A stretch of DNA of 34,495 bases from an uncultured Pelagibacteraceae bacterium (GTDB lineage: Bacteria > Pseudomonadota > Alphaproteobacteria > Pelagibacterales > Pelagibacteraceae), in the NCBI GenBank assembly GCA_902614905.1, contig CACMMN010000008.1, positions 1-34,495 on the forward strand, written 5' to 3'. The notes beneath the pieces were generated by a model, which was given only the letters and a program-made list of their open reading frames with translations, was not told the DNA's origin and made no database searches. Positions 20,686 through 27,457 of this stretch are shown one piece after another (the first letter of the stretch is position 1; each line of letters starts with the position of its first letter). The position numbers were made by a program, and so were the translations under genes.

Positions 20686-21579
20686 TTGTCAAAAAATTAT
20701 TTAGCTTATGCGTTGCTTGTCTTTGCTACATTTTGCTGGTCAGGTAATTTTATCGTAGGAAAATTTGCCTATTTACACGAAGTACCCCCATTAACTTTAA
20801 ATTTTTTTAGATGGATCTCAGTCTGGTTGATTTTAATACCATTTACATACAAAGAAATTTTCAATAATTGGAATTATATTAAAAAAAATTTGATTGTGAT
20901 AAGTTTTATGGGATTAATGACAATAAGCACATTTAACTCAGTGGTATATTTTGCATTGAACTACACACAGGTAATAAATGTAGCTTTAGTTTTAGCTGCT
21001 ATTCCAGCGGTAACAATAATTATCTCATCGTTTATGAAAGTAGATAAAACAAATGTTTTTCAATTAATTGGATTATTATTGTCTGTTATAGGAATTAGTT
21101 CAATTATTTCTAACGCAGATATAAATAAAATTTTAGCTTTAAATTTTAATAAAGGTGATCTTTGGATGTTGGTTTGTGTTATTTGTTGGTCTCTTTATTC
21201 AACATTGCTTAAAAAGCATAGTTTTAAGTTTTCGCAATTTACGTTAATTCAATTGATGGTTTCCGTTGGAATTTTGTTCTTAATACCACAATTTTTTTAC
21301 GAAAAGTCAATTGGTCTAGAAACAAATTTTAATACACCATTTTTTATAATTCTTTTCTATGTTGTTATGTTCCCCGCTCTAGCTGCTTATTACTGTTGGC
21401 AAAAGGGCGTAGAGATAGTGGGGCCAAATCGTGCCACGATGTTTATCCAATTAATGCCGCTATTAAGTGCAGTACTAGCAATTTTAATATTCCAAGAAAA
21501 ATTTGAATTGTACCATTTCATAGGAGCTTCATTTATTCTTTCAGGAATTTATTTGTCTAATAAAAAAACTGTCAAATGA
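20686..21579 (+). CDS. EamA/DMT-family permease
   Basis: A 297-residue inner-membrane transporter with about ten helices in two repeated EamA domains (about residues 5-140 and 155-292); the phrases CWSGNFIVGKFA and CWSLYSTLLKKHSF start each half. Family members export or import amino acids and other metabolites; the substrate is unknown. The start is TTG at 20686, supported by AGGA at 20677-20680 five bases upstream and by the family alignment beginning just there; no ATG fits. The stop overlaps the next gene by four bases (ATGA). Confidence 0.88.
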   Translation: MSKNYLAYALLVFATFCWSGNFIVGKFAYLHEVPPLTLNFFRWISVWLILIPFTYKEIFNNWNYIKKNLIVISFMGLMTISTFNSVVYFALNYTQVINVALVLAAIPAVTIIISSFMKVDKTNVFQLIGLLLSVIGISSIISNADINKILALNFNKGDLWMLVCVICWSLYSTLLKKHSFKFSQFTLIQLMVSVGILFLIPQFFYEKSIGLETNFNTPFFIILFYVVMFPALAAYYCWQKGVEIVGPNRATMFIQLMPLLSAVLAILIFQEKFELYHFIGASFILSGIYLSNKKTVK

Positions 21580-22469
21580 AACTACCAGTGGTCAACCACC
21601 AGGATTACGTTGCAAAATTAAATGATGATAATAAGTTCCCAATAAAAAAGTTTGGAGAGCTTGCAAAATATTTAATTGAACAAAAAATAGTAGATAAATT
21701 TTATAAACCCGAGTTTTGTTCAGAGAATACTTTAAGTAGAGCACATTCTTTAGATTATATAAATAGTGTCAAAAAAAAAACTTTAGATACTAAATCTCAA
21801 AAAAAAATTGGTTTCCCAATCAATGATAGCGTTGTGAACAGATCTTTTAGAGCAACTGGTGGGACTGTTTTAGCAAGCAAACTTGCTGTTGATCATCGTA
21901 TTGCATGTAATACTGCTGGAGGAAGTCATCATGCAAGTTATAACGAAGGTGCTGGTTATTGCGTTTTTAATGATGTGGCGGTTGCAACTAGATATTTACA
22001 ATCAAGAGGCTATGCAAAAAATGTTTTAATAGTTGACCTTGATGTTCATCAAGGAAATGGAACTTCAGATATTTTCAAAAACGATAAATCTGTTTTCACC
22101 TTTAGTATGCACTGTAAATCTAATTATCCTGCAAAAAAAACAAATGGTGATTTAGATGTTGGCCTAGATGATAACACTGAAGATTATGAATATCTTAACA
22201 AACTTAAGGAAAATATTTTACTATTAAATAAAGAAAAGTATGATTTTGTATTTTATGTAGCTGGAGTCGACATTCATTTAAATGACAGATTGGGCAAATT
22301 GAAAGTTTCAGAAAAAGGAATAAAACAAAGAGATGAAATAATAATTAACAACTTTTTTGAAAAAAAAATTCCTATTTGCGGTGTTTTGGGAGGTGGTTAC
22401 AATAAAGATTTTGAAACATTGGTCCAACTTCATGCTATATTACACAAAACTTGTGCATCAGTAATATGA
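21576..22469 (+). CDS. HDAC-family zinc deacetylase (class IV-like)
   Basis: A 297-residue arginase/deacetylase-fold enzyme. The tandem catalytic histidines H118 and H119 (GGSHHAS), the zinc ligands D156 and H158 (DLDVHQGNGT) and D232 (AGVDIH) are all present, so it should be active. The opening HQDYVAKLNDDNKFPIKKF and the GFP segment resemble the bacterial relatives of eukaryotic class IV HDAC (HDAC11). Substrates in bacteria can be acetyl-lysine proteins, acetylpolyamines or acyl groups; none can be assigned here. It overlaps both neighbours (EamA permease upstream, msrB downstream). Confidence 0.9.
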   Translation: MKLPVVNHQDYVAKLNDDNKFPIKKFGELAKYLIEQKIVDKFYKPEFCSENTLSRAHSLDYINSVKKKTLDTKSQKKIGFPINDSVVNRSFRATGGTVLASKLAVDHRIACNTAGGSHHASYNEGAGYCVFNDVAVATRYLQSRGYAKNVLIVDLDVHQGNGTSDIFKNDKSVFTFSMHCKSNYPAKKTNGDLDVGLDDNTEDYEYLNKLKENILLLNKEKYDFVFYVAGVDIHLNDRLGKLKVSEKGIKQRDEIIINNFFEKKIPICGVLGGGYNKDFETLVQLHAILHKTCASVI

Positions 22470-22834
22470 AAAAAAATCCTAATTTAACATCTGAGCAAAA
22501 ATTAATTTTATTTGAAGAGGGAACAGAAAGACCTGGATCTAGTGAATTAAATTTTGAGAAAAGAGAAGGAAGTTATCACTGTGCAAATTGTGATGTAAAA
22601 CTTTTTGACTCAAAAAAAAAATACGAGAGTGGTTCTGGTTGGCCATCATTTTTTGAATCTTTGCCAGATGTGTTCGAAACAAAAACGGATCATCATATTG
22701 GTTATGCAAGAACCGAATATCATTGTAAAAGTTGTGGCGGTCATCATGGTCACATATTTGAGGATGGGCCTAAACCTACTGGCAAAAGATACTGTAATAA
22801 TGGACTCTGTTTGGTATTTAAACCTAAAATTTAA
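22466..22834 (+). CDS. msrB: peptide methionine-R-sulfoxide reductase
   Basis: Repairs the R form of methionine sulfoxide in proteins. Taking the ATG at 22466, which overlaps the HDAC stop (ATGA), gives 122 residues. Two CxxC pairs bind structural zinc (C39/C42 in CANC, C87/C90 in CKSC), and the catalytic cysteine is C110 in GKRYCNNGLCL; the usual RYCxNSxSL motif is altered after the Asn, with an extra cysteine at C115 that could act in resolving. SGSGWPSFF is the conserved family motif. A longer start at 22451 exists but adds five residues of no family similarity. Confidence 0.94.
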   Translation: MKKNPNLTSEQKLILFEEGTERPGSSELNFEKREGSYHCANCDVKLFDSKKKYESGSGWPSFFESLPDVFETKTDHHIGYARTEYHCKSCGGHHGHIFEDGPKPTGKRYCNNGLCLVFKPKI

Positions 22835-22883
22835 TTAGTAAATTAATAATAAATAAATTACACTATTTCTACAAAGGAGTTTT

Positions 22884-23216
22884 ATGATTAAAAAAACAAT
22901 CTTATTTGTTATATTTTTTTTCATGACCACAAATTTATTTGCTGCACAAACTCAAATTGCTCAAGTAAATGGAATGATGTGTGTTAAATGTCAGAAAATG
23001 GTTACCAAGGCTCTCCAAGAAGCAATGCCTAATGCAAAGGTAAAAGTATCTTGGCCAGAGGGAGTTGCCGTTTCTAGTTTTGCTGAAAAATCACCTATAT
23101 CAGAAGAAGAATACAAAAACACAATTCTTGGAACTGGATTTGAAGTTGTTAAAGTAATGTCAGTTGATGAAATTATAACAGATGCAGAAAAAGCAAGAAA
23201 ATTAATAGATCAATAA
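22884..23216 (+). CDS. secreted heavy-metal-associated (HMA) domain protein
   Basis: A 110-residue protein with a signal peptide (about residues 1-20, ending NLFA) followed by one ferredoxin-like HMA domain with the metal-binding motif GMMCVKC (C33, C36). The fold is that of CopZ/MerP-type carriers, here placed in the periplasm. Metal identity, Cu or other, cannot be decided. Start supported by AAGGAG 5 bases upstream. It lies 49 bases after msrB and only 6 bases before the ammonium transporter fusion, so it is probably cotranscribed with it. A periplasmic metal carrier next to an ammonium sensor is an unexpected pairing. Confidence 0.8.
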   Translation: MIKKTILFVIFFFMTTNLFAAQTQIAQVNGMMCVKCQKMVTKALQEAMPNAKVKVSWPEGVAVSSFAEKSPISEEEYKNTILGTGFEVVKVMSVDEIITDAEKARKLIDQ

Positions 23217-23222
23217 AATTTT

Positions 23223-25460
23223 ATGACTGTAGCTGATCTTCAGATTTTAATAGATAAGCTGCAGTCAAAAATAAGCCAGTTAGAACTCACAAATAAAGGT
23301 GCACTTAAAGCTACGGAATTTCGACTTGAAGCAATTCTTCAAGCAAATCTTGATACTTTTTGGTTATTGATTTGTGCAATTCTAGTTTTCTTGATGCAAG
23401 CTGGTTTTATGTGCCTTGAGTCCGGCCTATCAAGAAATAAAAATAGTATTAATGTTGCATTAAAAAATATTACTGATTTTGGAATAGCTGTTGTTACATT
23501 TTGGGCATTTGGATTTGCACTTATGTATGGAACAAGTGTTATGGGTTTGTTTGGTGATAAGTTTTATTTTTTCACAACAAAAGTAGCTGGTTATCAAACA
23601 TATTTTGTCTTTCAAGCGATGTTCGTAGCAACTGCAGCAACAATTATTTCTGGAGCTGTTGCAGAAAGGCTAAGATTTTTTTCTTATGTAATTATTACAT
23701 TTGTCACGTCAGGATTTTTGTATCCAATTGTAGGTCACTGGGCTTGGGCATTTAATTTTGACGAACCATCTGAAAAATTTGGATGGCTAGGCAAGATGGG
23801 ATATTTGGATTTTGCAGGCTCATCTGTGGTTCACTCTGTAGGAGGATGGGTTGCTCTTGCAATTCTATTAATTATTGGGAGCAGAACAGGTAGATTTAGA
23901 AAAGATCAAGATAAAAAATTATTTCAAGGCAGCAATACACCTATAGCAGCACTTGGGGCATTGATTTTGTGGTTTGGCTGGTTCGGATTTAATGGTGGAG
24001 CCAATGGGGCAATGGATTTAAAAATTCCATTAATTTTAATTAATACATTTTTGTCTGCTTCTTTTGGTTTAATCTTTTCAAGCATACTAGGAATTTTTGT
24101 CATGAAAAAACCTGAGCCATTATTTATGATTACCGGACCTTTGGCTGGATTAGTCTCAATCACAGCAAGTTGTGCTTATGTAAATCCAAGTGAGGCTATT
24201 TTTATTGGAAGCATTGGAGGACTGCTTTCAGGCTTTGGTATAGTCTTATTAGAAAAATTAAAAATTGACGATGTTGTGAGTGCAATACCAGTTCATCTTA
24301 TTGCTGGAGTTTGGGGATCTTTGTCTGTAGCTATATTTGGTGATTTTGAAATGATGGGTTTAGAAATTTCAAGAATGGAACAATTATACATTCAATTGAT
24401 CGGAGTAACTAGTATTGGAGGGTTTTGTTTTATATCCGCATTCGTAATATTTAAATCCATAAATTATGTTTTTCCTTTAAGAGTTGGAAAAATTCAGGAA
24501 GAATTAGGATTAAATATTTCTGAACATAATGCATCAACAGATACTCATGAATTATTAGAGGTATTAACTAATCAAGCTAAAACTGAAGATTATTCACTAA
24601 GAGCACCACAAGATCCTTTTACAGATAGTGGAATAATTGGAACACAATATAACATTTTAATGGATCGATTAGAACAAAGCGAAAAACAAAAAAACAAATG
24701 GAAGAAAAGAGTATCTTCAGAAATTAAATTAGCAATGAATGTTCAAAAAAAACTTATGCCAAATAGGGATCTCACAAATTATCCTATCTATGGATTAAAT
24801 ATTCCTGCTAGGGAAATTTCTGGTGATTTTTATGATTTTTATCTTCACGATGACCAGGTTTATTTTACTCTATCTGATGTATCTGGAAAAGGTGTGAATG
24901 CTGGGATGGTAATGGCTAAATCAATTACGTTATTTAAAATATTTTCAAAGCTAAAATTTAAACCAAACGAAATTCTACTAGAAATGAATAACGACTTAAA
25001 AGAAACAAATCCAACTGGGACTTTTGTGACTTCAATTGTGGGGTGTTATAATTTAAAAACAGATATTGTAGAAATAGCAAACGCGGGACATCAACCAGCA
25101 TTATACAGAAAAGAAAAGGATTTTAGAGAATTTCCATCTGAAACAACACCACTAGCTATTGTTAAACAAACTAACTCAAATGTTTATAAATTAGAGAGCT
25201 TTAAATTAGATAATGGTAGAATTTATTGTTTCACAGACGGTTTTTCAGAATGTTTGGATGAAAATAATGAAGAATTAGGTATTAATGGAGTTAAAAAATT
25301 AATCCTTAAACATGAAAACCAAGTTTTAAAAAAGGAATTAGATAACGCTACGGAAGAAATAAAACAAAAAAGTCTTAAAAAAAATTATTTTGAGAAAGGC
25401 ATAAAAGATAATAATGATATACTTGATGACGATTTAACTATAATTGGAATTGGAAAATGA
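23223..25460 (+). CDS. ammonium transporter fused to SpoIIE/PP2C phosphatase
   Basis: A 745-residue fusion. Residues 1-42 are hydrophilic and helical, possibly a coiled coil. Residues about 45-415 form an Amt/MEP ammonium channel: the entry phrase MQAGFMCLESGLSRNKN, conserved D196, the twin pore histidines H204 and H358, and phenylalanines F134 and F256; the position matching Ser219 of E. coli AmtB appears to be A260. A linker (about 425-500) with a HAMP- or coiled-coil-like stretch leads to a SpoIIE/RsbU-type PP2C phosphatase (about 500-745) with its metal ligands D535 (SGDFYDFY), D552 (SDVSGKG), D672 (TDGFSE) and D735-D737. The likely role is ammonium-dependent control of a phosphorylated partner on the cytoplasmic side; the partner is not in this window. 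No frameshift or stop separates the domains. Confidence 0.93.
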   Translation: MTVADLQILIDKLQSKISQLELTNKGALKATEFRLEAILQANLDTFWLLICAILVFLMQAGFMCLESGLSRNKNSINVALKNITDFGIAVVTFWAFGFALMYGTSVMGLFGDKFYFFTTKVAGYQTYFVFQAMFVATAATIISGAVAERLRFFSYVIITFVTSGFLYPIVGHWAWAFNFDEPSEKFGWLGKMGYLDFAGSSVVHSVGGWVALAILLIIGSRTGRFRKDQDKKLFQGSNTPIAALGALILWFGWFGFNGGANGAMDLKIPLILINTFLSASFGLIFSSILGIFVMKKPEPLFMITGPLAGLVSITASCAYVNPSEAIFIGSIGGLLSGFGIVLLEKLKIDDVVSAIPVHLIAGVWGSLSVAIFGDFEMMGLEISRMEQLYIQLIGVTSIGGFCFISAFVIFKSINYVFPLRVGKIQEELGLNISEHNASTDTHELLEVLTNQAKTEDYSLRAPQDPFTDSGIIGTQYNILMDRLEQSEKQKNKWKKRVSSEIKLAMNVQKKLMPNRDLTNYPIYGLNIPAREISGDFYDFYLHDDQVYFTLSDVSGKGVNAGMVMAKSITLFKIFSKLKFKPNEILLEMNNDLKETNPTGTFVTSIVGCYNLKTDIVEIANAGHQPALYRKEKDFREFPSETTPLAIVKQTNSNVYKLESFKLDNGRIYCFTDGFSECLDENNEELGINGVKKLILKHENQVLKKELDNATEEIKQKSLKKNYFEKGIKDNNDILDDDLTIIGIGK

Positions 25461-25798
25461 TTTTAAAGTTTGCTAGTTATTTAATAGGAATAATATGGTC
25501 TTATTCATTAATAAAAACTCAATCTGTATTTAGTAAAAAAGCGGGGCTAATATTTAAAATATTTATAACAAAAGTATCTTGGTTTACGCTGATCGCTGCT
25601 ATTTATTTTGGATATAAAAACTTTTCAATTAAACTTTTGTTTATTGGTTTAGTTGTTGGAATTTTAACCGTTAATCTAATTTTTTTTCTGTTTAAAAAAT
25701 TTTTGATACAAAAATTTAATGTAAAGCAATTGAAACTTTTTAAAAGTTTTTTTGAGTATACGTTAATATTCTGGATGATTTATTACGTTTTTTTTTAG
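25457..25798 (+). CDS. small integral membrane protein coupled to the Amt-phosphatase
   Basis: A 113-residue hydrophobic protein I do not recognise, with about four membrane helices (around residues 3-20, 28-50, 57-80 and 92-112) and basic loops. Its ATG overlaps the stop of the Amt-phosphatase gene (ATGA), so it is translated with it. No catalytic motif is visible. A subunit or modulator of the fusion protein is possible from position alone. It converges on the minus-strand lipoprotein gene 8 bases later. Confidence 0.7.
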   Translation: MILKFASYLIGIIWSYSLIKTQSVFSKKAGLIFKIFITKVSWFTLIAAIYFGYKNFSIKLLFIGLVVGILTVNLIFFLFKKFLIQKFNVKQLKLFKSFFEYTLIFWMIYYVFF

Positions 25799-25806
25799 AA
25801 TTGTAA

Positions 25807-26142
25807 TTATCTATAGATACTCAAAGGATCGTAAATACAACCTTTTTTGTCTTGTGTTTCAAAAAATATAGATCGTAATTCTGAACTATGTAATTCTTGA
25901 CAAATTCTTTCTGGATTGACCTCATCTTTGTAACTTTGTTTTGCACTTGAAAATAAGTAGGACCTACCATAAGAGTTTGTGGCTTGTAAAACACTCCCTG
26001 ATTCAAGAAGTGTAACACTTGGACCAATCATTGCAGTATATTGACCACAATTTGTTAATAATAGTAAACAAAAAAGTATAAAATAGCTTCTAAAAGTTAG
26101 AAGTATTTTTACAGAATGATAAAATATTTCTTTTCCAAACAT
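25807..26142 (-). CDS. small lipoprotein of unknown function
   Basis: A 111-residue protein with a long N-terminal hydrophobic stretch (about residues 12-31) ending LLTNC, a good lipobox with C32 as the lipidated cysteine. After cleavage about 80 residues remain, including GPSVTLLESGSVLQATNSYGR and two more cysteines near the C-terminus (in ERICQEL and KKGCIYD) that could form a disulfide. Family not recognised. It follows the glutaredoxin gene by 11 bases on the same strand. A later start is possible but would shorten the signal peptide n-region only. Confidence 0.65.
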   Translation of the reverse strand: MFGKEIFYHSVKILLTFRSYFILFCLLLLTNCGQYTAMIGPSVTLLESGSVLQATNSYGRSYLFSSAKQSYKDEVNPERICQELHSSELRSIFFETQDKKGCIYDPLSIYR

Positions 26143-26153
26143 AAATTATAATT

Positions 26154-26408
26154 TTACTTTAAGGTGTCCAACAATTTTTTGTTTTTTTCTAGTTCCCTAA
26201 TTTCAACATATCCACCTATGTGTTTATTGTCAAAAAAAATTTGAGGAATAGTTCTTTTGCCATTTGATTTCTTAATCATTTCATTTAAAACTTCTGGCCC
26301 AGAGGAAATATCAATTTCACTAAATTGCAAACTATTTCTTTGGAGTAATCTTTTTGCCGCATCACAATAATTACAAATTGGTCCTGTATAAATTGTAATT
26401 TTTTTCAT
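26154..26408 (-). CDS. grxC: glutaredoxin 3-type
   Basis: An 84-residue thioredoxin-fold protein using glutathione to reduce disulfides. The dithiol active site is C12-N13-Y14-C15 in the segment TGPICNYCDAAKRLL, a variant of the usual CPYC where Pro is replaced by Asn. The cis-proline segment RTIPQIFF and the glutathione-contact GGYVEI, usually GG[CS]DDL, are present. Length is that of GrxC. It sits between DUF2805 and the lipoprotein gene in a three-gene minus-strand cluster. Confidence 0.92.
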   Translation of the reverse strand: MKKITIYTGPICNYCDAAKRLLQRNSLQFSEIDISSGPEVLNEMIKKSNGKRTIPQIFFDNKHIGGYVEIRELEKNKKLLDTLK

Positions 26409-26411
26409 AAT

Positions 26412-26705
26412 TTATATATAATCATTTTTATTAACTTTTCTTCTAATTTCTTTTCTATTTTCCTCAAATTTTTTTCTATGTTTAATACTTTGTCCTTTTG
26501 CTCTTTTTCTCCAAAGCTTGAAGGATGATGGTTTTAAAGATTTTCTCATTATTTTTATTACATTTCCTTCGGACAAACCTGTTTTAAATTTTATATCTTC
26601 AAATGTAATACGGTCTGCCCACGCCGCCCAAATGACCCAATCTTGAGTGCCCACTTTGGGCTCTGGATTTTTTACCTTTGTCATGGGTCTGCGACTTTTT
26701 TTCAT
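26412..26705 (-). CDS. DUF2805 (TIGR03643) family protein
   Basis: A 97-residue basic protein. The core WVIWAAWADRITFEDIKFKT and LSEGNVIKIMRKSLKPSSFKLWR match the DUF2805/TIGR03643 family, which has a helix-turn-helix-like look and unknown function. The C-terminal third is very rich in Lys and Arg, which would suit nucleic acid binding. It is divergent from the LysE-family gene across a 119-base spacer holding the inverted repeat, so it or the exporter could be controlled by that spacer. Only 3 bases separate it from grxC. Confidence 0.82.
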   Translation of the reverse strand: MKKSRRPMTKVKNPEPKVGTQDWVIWAAWADRITFEDIKFKTGLSEGNVIKIMRKSLKPSSFKLWRKRAKGQSIKHRKKFEENRKEIRRKVNKNDYI

Positions 26706-26755
26706 AAATTATTAATAAATATGAAAAAATTGATTAATGCAATTTTTTCTACCTG

Positions 26756-26764
26756 TGGTATATT
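26756..26764 (+). promoter_or_regulatory. extended -10 promoter for the LysE-family gene
   Basis: TGG followed by TATATT is an extended -10 (TGn-TATAAT type). Transcription would start about 26771-26772, at the first base of the inverted-repeat stem downstream. No clear -35 was found at 17 bases, which extended -10 promoters can do without. Confidence 0.45.
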
Positions 26765-26771
26765 GATGTTA

Positions 26772-26818
26772 GATAGTCCTATCTAGCCATCTTTAGCTCC
26801 CGGTTTTTTAGGACTATC
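26772..26818 (+). promoter_or_regulatory. inverted-repeat leader of the LysE-family exporter
   Basis: GATAGTCCTA (26772-26781) and TAGGACTATC (26809-26818) are perfect 10-base inverted repeats around a 27-base loop containing AGCTCCCGG and a T run. The 3' arm ends 6 bases before the ATG at 26825. As RNA the whole 5' leader would be one stem-loop starting at the predicted transcription start and covering the ribosome site; no Shine-Dalgarno is visible. A small riboswitch or translational switch for the exporter is an attractive reading; a DNA operator is the alternative. It matches no riboswitch class that I can recognise by eye. Confidence 0.55.
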
Positions 26819-26824
26819 CTTAGA

Positions 26825-27439
26825 ATGCTTCCCCTAGATTATTTTCTTTTTTTACAAATTATACTTTTTTTATTCATAACTCCAGGAACTCCAAGAATAG
26901 TAATTATTTCATATGCAATGAATTATGGTACTAAAAATTGCATTTGGATTGCACTAGGCGACATTACTGCAAACCTTATTCAAGCTACTTTGGTAATATT
27001 TTTTATAGACTCTTTCATTGCCAACAATGGTGAAATTTTAAATATTTTGAAATGGTTTGGCATAGCCTACTTATTTTATCTTTCTTACGATATTTATAAA
27101 TCTAGACCTAAAAAATTTAATAAAAAAACATTAAAACCAAAAACATTGTTTTCCTTTTTTAAAGATGGATTTATTGTAGCCGGAACCAGTCCAAAAGCCT
27201 GGATTTTTTTTCCACTAATTTTTCCACAATTTATAAATTTTAATGAAAATTATATCTCACAATTTTTAATTTTAATAACTACTTATATGATGTTAGATTT
27301 TCTTTCATTAATTGGTTATGCAATACTAGCAAAAAAACTTTTAAACTGGATCAATGCAAATCCGAGAGTAATAAGCTCAATTTCAGCATTTGTATTGATT
27401 TTAATTGCTATTTTTATTGGATTTACACAAAATTATTAA
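26825..27439 (+). CDS. LysE/RhtB-family amino acid exporter
   Basis: A 204-residue membrane protein with about six helices. The N-terminal LFLFITPGTPRIVIISYAMNYG segment matches the LysE-family entry motif (TPGPxxxxV), and VAGTSPKAWIFFPLIFPQF matches the second conserved region (NPKAxLFF). Family members export lysine, homoserine, threonine or related compounds; substrate not readable. It is the first gene after the divergent spacer with the inverted-repeat leader and precedes the ProC-like gene by 18 bases. Confidence 0.85.
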   Translation: MLPLDYFLFLQIILFLFITPGTPRIVIISYAMNYGTKNCIWIALGDITANLIQATLVIFFIDSFIANNGEILNILKWFGIAYLFYLSYDIYKSRPKKFNKKTLKPKTLFSFFKDGFIVAGTSPKAWIFFPLIFPQFINFNENYISQFLILITTYMMLDFLSLIGYAILAKKLLNWINANPRVISSISAFVLILIAIFIGFTQNY

Positions 27440-27457
27440 CAACTATATTAATTCTTT

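Noticed and set aside
21576-21605. GTGGT-CA-ACCAC repeat near the start of the HDAC gene as a regulatory hairpin.
   Set aside because: The loop would be only two bases, and the repeat is inside the coding sequence; probably chance.
22451-22465. Upstream ATG for msrB adding five residues.
   Set aside because: The ATGA overlap with the HDAC stop and the family start both favour the ATG at 22466.
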